A stretch of 64,000 nt of DNA from Triangularia verruculosa. Lineage: Eukaryota > Ascomycota > Sordariomycetes > Sordariales > Podosporaceae. Of the stretch, positions 44,174 to 55,700 are shown in pieces; position 1 is the stretch's first letter, and each line of letters opens with the position of its first letter. Location of the stretch: positions 1-64,000 of the forward strand of contig MU864009.1 in the NCBI GenBank assembly GCA_033296885.1, read 5' to 3'. Below the pieces are notes generated by a model. It was not told the DNA's origin. It was given only the letters and a program-made list of their open reading frames with translations, and ran no database searches. The translations under genes were made by a program, and so were the position numbers.

Positions 44174-45034
44174 TGAACAAGCCGGGTTCAAAGTCATGTA
44201 TCTATAATAGTCGGAAGATTATGATATATTACATGACGCTCCCCCAACCCCTCTGCCCTCTTGCTTTCAACTGTTGTTCACAAGCCTGGTGCCTGGGACA
44301 CGCTAATATCACCCTCGATGGGCTGGCCAGATTTCTCTCTTTTTTCACAGAATATGTTTTCATTTCACTTCTCTTCACTCTTTGGGACTTTTTAAAAATC
44401 GGTGCGGCGATCGGAATGGAGAGAGTCTGGAACTTTTTTTTTGTTGTAATTCTTCGTCTTTACTTGTTGCGTTGTTTTCTGGATACCCATATATACCAAC
44501 CTTTCATTCGTTCACTCTTTTGAAGGTATCATGTCGGGGGAAACGGCTGCATTAGGTTCGGCTTGATAGCACAGATTCAATGGGGAAAGCGACTTGATGA
44601 TATACCTATTATGCTTCCTGTGTCCTGACCGGTCGATGGGATCAGTGCATACCTAAGTAGTTTACCTTACTGTAGTCACTCCTAAACCAAGGATTGGATT
44701 GCTCCTGCCTTGTAGCTTGGTTCCTACTTTTCTTGTAGTTTGTCTTTGTCGGAAGGTGAGTTCAAGCTTTGGCACCTTGACGGCAGGCAGGGGTGAGCTT
44801 TGGCTTATCTTATCAGTGCAACCCCTCCGTTGTCGACCACGGCAGGCTGCAGCTCAGCCAGCTCCAGTCTCCGACTTAATACAACTCCCACTCCAACAAA
44901 CCATAGACCAAACTTTCCTCTCTTCACCACTGGCGACTTTGACGACTTGAAAGAATCCCTTAATCACCACCCAGCGAAGAAGCGAAACTACCAAATTACC
45001 CCAACCGAACACCCGAATAGGGGAATCCGCCATC
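44174..45034. other. Intergenic, membrane-protein gene to CSN5
   Basis: About 0.86 kb: a T-rich 3' UTR, then the CSN5 promoter and leader (C/A-rich near 44880-45030). No gene is seen. Confidence 0.6.
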
Positions 45035-46167
45035 ATGGGTACCTCTCCCTCCCCCTCCCCACCCATCAATCCATCATCACTAACCCTGTTTGCGCTTTCC
45101 ATATAGAACTCCCACTCACCGACAAGCTAACCTCCAACCACCTCGACGCCCTCTACTCGTACACCCACTTCACCGCCAACCAGCCCCCCTCCCACACAGG
45201 CGACCACGCCTCCAAACCCTGGGTCGTCGACCCCCAGTACTTCAAATCCGTCCGCATCAGCCCCGTCGCCCTCCTAAAAATGGTCATGCACGCCCGCTCG
45301 GGCGGGTCCCTGGAGGTAATGGGCATGATGCAAGGGTTCATCGACCACTCGACCTTTGTCATCACGGATGCCTTCCGCTTGCCTGTCGAGGGAACCGAGA
45401 CGAGAGTCAACGCCCAGGGAGAGGCGGATGAGTATCTGGTCCAGTACTTAAGTGGTTGCAGAGAGGAAAGCAGACAGGAGAATGTGGTGGGGTGGTATCA
45501 CTCCCATCCAGGGTACGGGTGCTGGCTGTCGGGAATCGATGTTGAAACGCAAAAGTTGCAGCAGTTGCAGGGACCGATGGTGGCGATTGTGGTTGATCCT
45601 GACCGGACGATTTCGGGGGGAAAGGTGGATATCGGTGCGTTTAGGACTTTTCCAGATAATTACACGCCTGCGGGGGGCCAGCCAGGAGGAGGAGGAGGGG
45701 ATAAGAGTGTGCCACTGGGGAAGATGGAGGATTTTGGGGCGCATGCGAGCAAGTACTATGCGCTGGAGGTGGAGCACTTTAAGAGCACGTTGGATAATAA
45801 GCTGTTGGATGCGTTGTGGAATAAGTACTGGGTTGGGACGTTGGCTGGGAATCCGCTATTGACGAATAGGGATTTTGCGAGCAGTCAGATGATGGATTTG
45901 GGGGGGAAGGTGAGGGAGTTGGTTGGGCCGTCGGCGAGGCAGGGTGGCGGGAAGCTGTCTGGGCTGGGGGTAGCGGTTTCTGGGGGTAGTGGTGGGGCGT
46001 CGTCGTCAAAGGTGAAGCAGCAGGACCTCGAAAAGATTATTAGGGATGTCGGGCAGGTTGCGGTGAAGGAGAGGGCCGGGTTGATGGCTGCCGAGGTGAA
46101 GGAGAGTATTTTTGGGGGGCTGAAAGAGAGGGCGAGGATGGGGGGTTGTGGTTGTAAGCATGAGTAG
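45035..46167 (+). CDS. csn5: COP9 signalosome subunit 5 (deneddylase, JAMM metalloprotease)
   Basis: Two exons, 45035-45038 and 45107-46167, 354 residues. The first coding exon supplies only ATG G; intron 45039-45106 has GTACCT donor, CACTAACC branch and ATATAG acceptor, and the join gives MELPLTDKLTSNHLDALYSY. The open frame continues upstream of the acceptor, but that extension is low-complexity leader. WVVDPQYFKSVRISPVALLK and MVMHARSGGSLEVMGMMQGF precede the catalytic JAMM site: E71, then H133-S-H135 and D146 in GWYHSHPGYGCWLSGID. Cys140 within it and the following LQQLQGPMVAIVVDPDRT fit CSN5 and distinguish it from proteasomal Rpn11. CSN5 removes Nedd8 from cullins as part of the COP9 signalosome, which in fungi affects development and the clock. 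C-ending codons switch to G-ending after about 45,450. Confidence 0.93.
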
Positions 46168-46766
46168 GGGGGTAGAGGATGAGAATTCATGAATGATTAA
46201 TGTAGGTTTGGCATGAGATATCTGGCGTCGAGGAGCAAAGCGGTTGGGCGGGTTATACAGGAACCAAGATAAAAGCAGGATCTGAGGATATCAGCTTGAC
46301 TGCTCGATTCACTACAGTAAACATGAACAAGTAGCAATGTGGGCGTAGGCTGTTTGAAATATTTTCCATTGATATATACCGCTTGTATTATGTACTCTTC
46401 CTTATGAAGTTATGCCCTTGAACTCCCAAGAATGCAACTCTCTCATCCCTTCTCCAACTTTCCATCCACCTCAGCGTTTGCCAGCCCGTGCTTTGTAATA
46501 AAACTGAATAAAAAGAACATGAAAAGGTTGTATCGTGTTGAATGCGGGCGAAATTGTTGTGTATTTTCCCCTCCCTCACACACACACAATCAATCCATCC
46601 GAGCAATGTCGTTAAGAGAAAGAAAAAAAGAATATGCTTTAATGACCACCACCACCACCACCACCACCACCATCAAAAAGCAAGAAAGAAAAAAACCGAG
46701 AGAAAAGAAGATAAAAAAACACCGGGCTTACACTACAAAACGCCATGCTTGCTTTGCTTTTGCTTT
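46168..46766. other. Convergent 3' intergenic region, CSN5 / FMP27
   Basis: About 0.6 kb with the two 3' UTRs; includes an (ACC)9 tract at 46645-46671 and A-rich sequence. No gene is seen. Confidence 0.6.
46645..46671. repeat. (ACC)9 microsatellite
   Basis: Nine perfect ACC triplets in the 3' region downstream of both convergent genes. Confidence 0.9.
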
Positions 46767-49700
46767 TCACTTCATCTTCCCACTCCTGTGACTCAACGTC
46801 CTCAACAGTCCTCCTCCTGCAGTATATTGTCCTTCATCCTCGGCAGCAAAACCACCATCATTTTCTTCCACTGCTGTTGCTGGTTGTTCAGCATACACCA
46901 CCGCTGCTGCTGTCTGCTCTCTACTACTCCCACCTTCCTTTAATTTATGCCTGATCGCGCTGAGTTTATCCCGAAATCCCAAATGACTTCCCCCCGTTGT
47001 TCTCTTTCTCTCTGGGGAATTGCTCATCGTCATCTCCTGCTGCTGCTGCTGTTCACTGGGGTAAGAGGGGTGATTGTTGTGAAAGGAAGAGATGTGATGA
47101 TGCGTGCTCCCTCCTAGCACACCCCCGCTGCTACCGGGACGTTTTACTTGTTGACCGTTACTGGATGTGCTGCTGCTGCCACCAAAAGGCTTTGACCAGC
47201 CGCTGCTTGCCGGTCGGAGAAGACTTCCGAACCCAGTTCTTTCCCGCTCTTGAGAGGAATGAGAAGAGGTGGAGGTGGTTGGTTGCGTCATTAGAAACGT
47301 CGGGATGGCGCCCGAGGGTTGGGTGTTGACCACCACGTGCCCTGCTGATAAGGGTGGTTGAGGGGGGAGGGTGGCTGATCGTTGGGAGGAGGCGATGCTG
47401 GAGCTGCGGCTGGCCGAGGATTTGGGGACCGGGATTGATGATGAGGCGGCGACGGTGGCGGTGGTGCCGGAGCGACGGATGGATTGTGGTGGTGAGCGGG
47501 AAAAGTCCACCGGGGTGGCGCCGACGCCGCCGTAGATGCTTGAGGAGTCGTCGCCGCTGTTCTCGCGGGACTCGCCGCCGGCGATGGAGCTGCCTACTGG
47601 TGTCGCAAGGAGGACGGAGCTGGTCGCGATCTCGCGGAGTTTGGACTGCTGGGCGATGTTGGGACGGTGCTTGGAGAATTTGTTGCCTATGATGGCGCCG
47701 GTGTGGCTGATCAAGGCCTTGATCACTCGGGATTTGAGGGCGAGGGCGAGGTCGAGGTTGGACCAAGTCTTGTTGCGGTATTCAATCGTCGGCATGCGGA
47801 AGACGAAATCGTGAACGTCTTCAAAGTTACGCTCGCCTTTGCCCTTGTAAGAGACGCAGAGGACGACGGAGGGCATTTTGATGTAGGCAAAGGTCATGTA
47901 GTTGGACGCACGGTCGATCATCTTGGTCAGGTCGTCGGATTGTGCCTTGGCTTTTTCTTCATCTGTGGTTGCTGATCGGTGGCGGAGGCCGAAACGAGAG
48001 CCCTTGCGGGAGTCGCCGCTGATAGACGAGAAACCCGTGCCTGATCGACTGACGCCCGGTCGAGGGGTGCTGCCGCGTAGGGAGTCATATGATCGTTTCT
48101 TATTGACGGCCTTGAAGCCATTCGCGGACCGGAAAAGCCTGAAAGATGTACCTTCGCCGGAGTGGATGCTGAGCGCATTGTTCTTGGGAGGATCTTCGTC
48201 AGGATCAGACGTCAATGTCGGACGGAGTCTCAGCTCAAGAGACCCAGCCCTGGTCTCGAACTGAGGAACTTCCTGCTCCTGCTCCCCGGGAACAGTAAGA
48301 TGATCCGTAATTTGGTTAGCAAGCGACTCGCTGATGGACATGTCATCACCGTCATCCTCCTCTCCAGGAATAGACTGCTTGATCATAAAAGGCGACGTAT
48401 TCTTCCCCTCGGTCGGAGCATCGCCATCAATACCCGGGAAGATATATTCAAACAGCTTCTTGCCCACCTCCCTTTCAAGCTGAACCTTGAGAGGGAACAA
48501 ATTCACCTCAAAGTGATCCATGATGGGAATACCAGCAATAGCCTCCAGCATATTCCAGTATACCCGAATCATCGGCTTCGTCTCGATATCCACCACTCCA
48601 GCACTCGGCTCAAAGTACGGCGCAATCATGGCCGGGTAGATGGCATCAGGCAGCAGATTCAACCCCAGAATCCTGCCCACCTGAATCAAGTTGATATGCG
48701 ACCCATCCGAGTTATCCGTCCGATCATATTCCACATCCTTCAGTTGCAACTCCACCAGCGGCTCATTGTTGTCCCTAATCAGCTGCCACACAATCTCCTT
48801 GGCCGTGATGCTCCACTTCAACAGCGCGCTGCTCGTGCTGTGATCAAACTTCCTCTGGCTCGTCGTGATGGCCTTCATCATAAAGAACAGCTCATCCTCG
48901 CACGCCGCCAGATCCCTCTCCAGCACCAGCCTGTCCTGCCACCCCTTCTTGTCCATCTGCCTCGAGTGCGTCTGGAAGTGCGTCTTGATGTCCTCCAACT
49001 GCCTCACCCTCTCCTGCAGCTTGATCACCATCTCCGGCGCACCTCTCAGATCACTGAAGTCCGACGCCAGCATAATCTTCTCCAGCCTCTCATTCCTCGT
49101 CTTCTCCAGCGGCTCGCTGTACATCAGCAAGTCCAACACAATGACATAGATGGCATAATACTGCGACGAATTGCACAGCGCATGCGCCTGAGGGAACTCG
49201 ACCCATAAGTTATCCGTCCTGCTCTCCTGCGCATTCCCGTCCTTGGACTGATCAACCCCCGCCGCGACCTCACTGGTGTTGACTTCGTCGTTGTATTTCA
49301 AGCGGAGGGTATTGTACTTATCATACCTCAGCATAGCCGAAGTCTTTTGCACCACCCTCTTGAACCCAAACGGATCCGCCTGGAAGTCAAACATGACCTC
49401 CATCGGCACCCACGGTGGCCAGGAAGATCCCGAGGGTGTCCCATAAGTATTTCCAGAATACATCGACACGAGCTGCGTGCTGAACCACTTTTGATGTGTG
49501 ACGAAAAACTGCGTGCTGTCCATATTGACCAAGAACCTTCTCTGCACCAGACCGCTGACATTATCAGAAATCCGGCTCTTTTCCAGAACGTCCACCACCT
49601 TGAGCTCCATTCCCTTGGCGGTGGTCAGGACAACATGCTTCTTGTTCTTGTCGCTCTGCAGCTGAATCTGCGGCGCAATCAGCCGGACGTGATAACTGTT

Positions 49701-52700
49701 TTGCGTGGTGAACTCGTCAGCAATACCACCCGACAGATCAGCCATGGCTGGGTGGGCATCAATATTATTCCCCGTAGACCCCGAGAATTTCTTGCCGTCT
49801 CCCAGGATCTTGCGGATTCTATCCTCAATATCCTTTTGAATATCCCGGTCTTTGCTGTTTGCATCGGGCGACTTCCCAGTACCAGCCGGCGTGGCGGCCG
49901 TCTTGGACTTGGTCTGCTCATCCACCAGATCCAGAATAAACTTGACCGCCGGCCGAGAGAGATAGTACACAAAACCTCTCCGCTGCCCAACCTGATGCAT
50001 ATACCGAAGAATGATATTACGCAGCGTGTTGTTCCATTTGAGCTGCACATTGTGCACGACGAAACGATTCTTGAAATCACTTGCGAACTCGCCAGTAACT
50101 GACTCGTCCGAATCGCTGCGCAAATCAGGACGAATGTCTCCTTCAACGGCGGTAGATTCCTCGTCTTCGTCACTGCATGAAGCAGCACGGGGTGCCATCT
50201 CCCGCAACATCCCTTCCAGGAACATCTTTCGATTGTGCAAGACAGCGGTGTGGCGGTTCAGGATCTCGTACTCAGCTCCCAGGTCGGCAGTGGTAGTGTC
50301 GCCCCGGACCATGCGGAGTTCAATCTCTCCAATGGTACGGCGATGGGTTTCGGTCTGCTGGTCAATCTGCTCCAGGCGGCGGCGGATAAGCTGGCTTTGA
50401 ACCCTCCTAGGATCATCGTCATGGCTCATGATGCAGAAATGGGTGGGCTCCTGGCCGAACGGACTTGTCCTGTCAGGATCACCGTCGATAAGACCACCAA
50501 TGTCAGTCTGGCGGAAGTAGGTAACCCGTGGAGCAAAAGCGAGGGGCAGGATTTTGGTATCGGGATTCGGCTCAGTCGGCAGAATCCAATCCAACTCGAC
50601 AAAATCGTCCATGTCAATCCACGTCAAATCATTGTCAGGAATCGTGAACCGTGACAGATCAGTCCCATCCCCTTCCTGATCCGTAATAAATGTCGACAGA
50701 GAATGCTTCATCACCGCGTCCGCCGTCGTGCCGCGAATGCTGGCCGACACAGCCCTCACATCAGCAGAAATAAGATCAAGCTGACCAGCATGTATCCTCA
50801 TCCCGCTGGTCCTCGACTGAGTATTGCGCCCACGATCCGGAGTAGTAAATTCCTCTCGTCTCATGTGCAAATCCAGCATCCAGCTGTCAAACCGGACCTT
50901 GATACCCGTCGCGGAAACCGTATTCTCAGAATAGTCCTCCACATCCTTGTGCTTGTAGATATGGCTGAGGAACAGAGGCGCAAGCAAAACATTGTACTTG
51001 ATCGTGGCCAGATGTCTGCCAAACTTCTTGCTGTTCTTCTCACGCCCAGGCCAGAGAGCGCCTTGACGGATCGGCAGAGAAAGCGGCCCAGAAAAGAGAG
51101 ACCACCAGGCGAAGAAGTGCGTGAAGAACCGAGGCGTGAGATGAACTGTGTTGTAGCTGCGCGAGGGCTCGGTGACAGGCCCAGTCCATTCCCGGTCCAC
51201 TGGAGCACGGATAGCAATCGACAGATGAATATGTTGACTGCGAAAACCACGGAATGCATCATATGGAACACCATTCTCAGCCTTGACAAGATGCGGCGCT
51301 TTGAGAATGACATCGTAGTGAGGCTTGAACTCGAAACTTCTCTTGCCATTCTCGATGGCCCTCTCAAAGACCAAGCCAGCCATGACCTGGACCTTGCCGG
51401 ATAGCTTCATGACCACCTTCTTGAAAGCCGCACCCGATTTGTAGCTGCTGTCGCTGGTGATGCTCTCATCCTCACCATGCTGCCTCCTCGTTTCACGGAC
51501 TTGGTGGCTGTAATCGGGCACCGCAAGAACATACTCGCCACTGTCCACCGTCATGAACCGCTTCGGATCATCATCAGCGTGAATGCTCCATTTGACATCA
51601 TTCCTCCAACACATGATGAATCCAGCTCCATTGCCAGTGACTTGATAGGGATCTCTGCTGCCCTTCAAGGCCAAATGGACATCACCATCGCCACGCCACG
51701 CGATCCGAATGCGTGAATGGAAGTTCAGCCGAATCTTGTCCCAAAATCCGACCTTTTCGGACGGATCAAGCTGCGGCTTCGTCATCGACTCTATCGCCAT
51801 CATCATGTCCTGAATCGCAGGCTGATATGACGGGCCCCATGTGATCCTGGTAGGGTTGCCAGTATGGATATCAATGACCATGTCAGAGAAAGTCTTGACG
51901 GGCCCGATAGTTCTCCGAACATCCACAGCGAAACTGCCCTGATTTGACAATGTCGGATCCATATTGCGACCTGGCACAATCTGAACCCTGATTTTTCGCA
52001 TGGACTCTGGCCCCCTGTATTCCTCGGCAATGACAAAGTCCGTTGTCATGGACACGGCAGGTAGTCTCGCCGACTGCATTGTTTTGGTCGAGGGAATATG
52101 GATGAAGGGCAGCGGGTAGTCCCTCAGCGATATCCTCGCCTCTCCCATGTCGATCCGGACACTCATGGGAACAAGCAAGGCGTACTTCATATCCCTTGGC
52201 ATGCCCTTTCCAACCTTGTGAAGGAAGTCTGGCAGGTCTTTCAGCGGAAACGAGGGCTTGTCCAAGGTGATATGAAGATCGCTAACAAGCGCCGACATCA
52301 AAGCCGGCCGTTGCGGGATCTCGAGAATCTTTTCGCTGTCATTCCAGTCCTCGGGTACTTCATTGTGACCCTGGAAAGCAGCGTGTAGGTCCTTTGTGGC
52401 GTTCTTGGAGATCTCATACTGCTGGTCGATGCGCTGTTTCCAGCTTCTGGCATTGTGGATGTTCAACCTCTCGCGCGCTTCCGAGATGGAAATGCGGGCA
52501 TCGCCACTGATTCCGAGGCAGCCTCCTTCAGGATCGTACCGCGGTGCCCGTCCACGGAAACGGCCTTCACCACCCGACCGGCCTTGGTCAGCGCCAATGC
52601 TACGACTCCGAGGATGGCTGTCGGCAGAGTTACGGGTCTGGCCTCTTGAAGCAGCAGACCTCGTCCTCAACTTGGCGGAGCCCTTCTTGGAGTCCTCCTC

Positions 52701-55700
52701 GTGAATCTTCTTGACCTTGACCCTGAATGCCTCCTCCCGAGCCTGCCGCTGCATCATCTCCACCTTGCCAGCCCGATAAATCACTCCGAGTTTCCACTCA
52801 AAAGCACCGTCCTCGAGCTCGAACAGCAGCGTCTTTGTCCGCAACGAAACTTTGGGAACGTGTCTAGGACCCTCAGGCCCTTTATCAAGAATATATTCAT
52901 TCGTCCCCGTCTTGAAGCGATGATGAAGCTGCTGAACAGACTTGATTGTATTGACAAAATTGTCCGTAATCTTGTACACCACAAGATCATGAGGCACAGC
53001 CACCCGAATCGTCTCGGAGACAATATCAAACATCCGCTCATCTTGCACGCCACCGCCAGTAATCTTCCGTCTTGACTCGCGATAGTCTAACCGCACATTC
53101 TTGATGCTGATGATGCGAGCCCACACCTTCCGCATCCTTGGAGCCTCGGCATAAAGGCGGATCAATCTTGCGTGCAAGAAAGGAGGAGACCATCGGTGAC
53201 GTCCTGCTTCCAAATTGCATATTTGCAGCATGACTTGAGGATCCGAAGGCAAGTCTGCCTTGATTTGGATGAGGGTTGCCTTAAAATCGACAGCCACGAG
53301 TTCTTGGACAGACCGGAAAGACTCGCTGTCCAGTGAGAGTTCTGGAGCGTTGCTACCAGATGGTGGCGAAAGATGGCCAACAACTAGCCTTCTGGCGTTG
53401 ATCTTGGGAGTGCCCGGAACAACAGGCGTAGCTGGGCCAGTGCTTGTTCTCACGAAGGCTTTCCGCAAGACAGATATGGCAACCGCAACTGCATAATGGC
53501 GGTAAAGCGAGTATTGGAGAAGAACTGTCCGGATCTGTGAGTGAATGTGGAACACAGGTCCTTGGTTATCGCTCAACGTCGAGAACGCAAGCTCGAGCTT
53601 GGGCATGTTCAAGAACGGCTCGACCTCCCACTTGTCCTCGGCCTCAATCATGTAGGCTTCGAGACCTCGCATATGCAATGATATCCGGCGACCATCACCG
53701 TCATGATGATACTTTCTCCTCGGAGACATGGGAATGGTCTTGAGAAGATCCGTCTCCGGTGACATCATCCCACGACTACTGGCCCTTCTCCTAGAGGGCC
53801 GCCTCTGGAGATTATCCAGCCTCTGGGCACGATACTCAGCAGTCCAAGTGTCCAGCTGAATTGCCAACCCTCTTGACTCATCCGAAATCTCCTTGTCGAC
53901 CCCTGCCACCTCAACGCTGAAGTCTGAGCACGACAGCTGAAAGTGCAGCAGCCAGGACGGCATGGCTCGAAGGAAATTGGAATGCTTGGGCGTCTTTGAC
54001 GATGACCGCTTGTCTGGTTCTACATCGAGTCTGAGCTGTCGTACAATCTGGCGCAACCCGTCGCCAATCTCGTCTCTGACCATCTTTATAGCAAAAGTCT
54101 GGAGATTGCCGGTCGCCACCACTTGTACATTAGGCGAAGCGCTGAGCTGAATCTTCAGGTCAAACGAATCCGTCTCAAGAAGGTCGATCTTTTCGTTGCC
54201 TGCTGAAGTTTGATAATAAAGATGGTGGGTCTGGAGCCGCATTGTAGCGGCCAGGGAATAATGGAGTTGGTCGACGGTGGAGTGGAACGACTCCATATCC
54301 AGTGAGATGGATGAGATGGACGATATAATCAAATCGAAATCATCAGGATCAGCACCTTTATGCACCGGTGGGAGTGCTATTCTCACGACTGGTTCGTGCA
54401 TGGAGAACTTGATATTCGCCTTGGGGAGGAGGCGAGAGATCAGCATGTGCCGTGTTTGTGGCTGAGACTTGGGGGCCTTGGGCTTTCGTCGCAGCATGGC
54501 TATGAGAAGTGGAAGATGTCGAGGGTCGAGGTCGACGGAGGGTGAGGTCACCACGGAGTTTGCAAACAAGATGTTCGCGTTACGCTGCTCAGCGGTGCCC
54601 TCATGTGTGAGCTCGACTGTTTTGGAGGGGAGAGTGGTCCGAACGGTCGTGGTGGCCATCGGTATGTACATAATTCGCTCGGGTTTGCCGTGTCCATCGT
54701 CGAGACCAACAGAGATGGAAAGCGCAGCAGCCAGGGCTTCATGGGCTGTATCCTTGGAAGGGAAGTACATCCTATGTGCCGAGGACTTGGGATCGAGCCG
54801 ATGAAGGTCGATGCCTACTTCTTTCATGGAAGCGTTCAGAAGTACAGGATTGCCTCCGGGCCGTACATGTTCGATCTTTTTGGCCAGGCCAATGTAGCTG
54901 ACGGCAAACTGAACCTCCTTGATACCCCTGAGAATCGAGCTGACAAGTTCCTTCGAATCGGATACCGTCTGCATGAGCTCATGATTTGTCGTGCTTCCGG
55001 GCGCATCTATCTCCTGTATGACCTGGTCGACAATAACGCCCATGGGGTCGGATTTGGCCGAGTCTTGACTACATTGGCTCTTGATCTGCTTGTACAAGGT
55101 CGCGCTGTGGCTGACGTCGTCGTATGGGATATGAAGGCGGCCGAGTTTCAGCGAGATGGCGGCATCACGGAGGCCATCAAGCGCTTCGTATAAGTAGCCG
55201 TGAATATTCAGGGTGGCGCTGTCCAAGACCTCCAACGACTCTCCCCCATTTGCTGTGAAGAGAACACTCCTCAGCGTCACGATCCACTCTGCCTGTTGCT
55301 TCTGACGACTCCTCTCTACTTTTCCCTGCAAGAAGAAGCGCGCGCGGTCCACCATCTTCCGCCGGGTGTCGACCGCCACGGTGAAGCTGCCCACTTGCAC
55401 ATTGCCCACATCCACAATGTTGACGCTCGAGTTGGTCGCTACCACATCCACCATGCGGAGCCAGTTCACCTTGCGGTGCAGCAGCTTCAGCTTTTCTTTC
55501 AATTTGGTCAAGCGTTTCCATGTCTCGCTCCGCCCGGCCGACATCGTTTCGCGCCTTGTAATTTTCGGTATATTCGGCGATTCGGCGGCTGGGGGCGAAG
55601 AGGCAGCCCCATTGCTGCTTGTCTTCTCGTTATCGCCATCGTTTTCCGAGTCGGAATACTCGCTGCCTGCAGTTATCCCCGCGGCCTTGCTCCCTTCCAA

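Noticed and set aside
44800..45106. Upstream extension of the CSN5 frame
   Set aside because: It includes the intron and a Thr/Pro-rich leader; the spliced ATG G start joins in phase to the conserved region.
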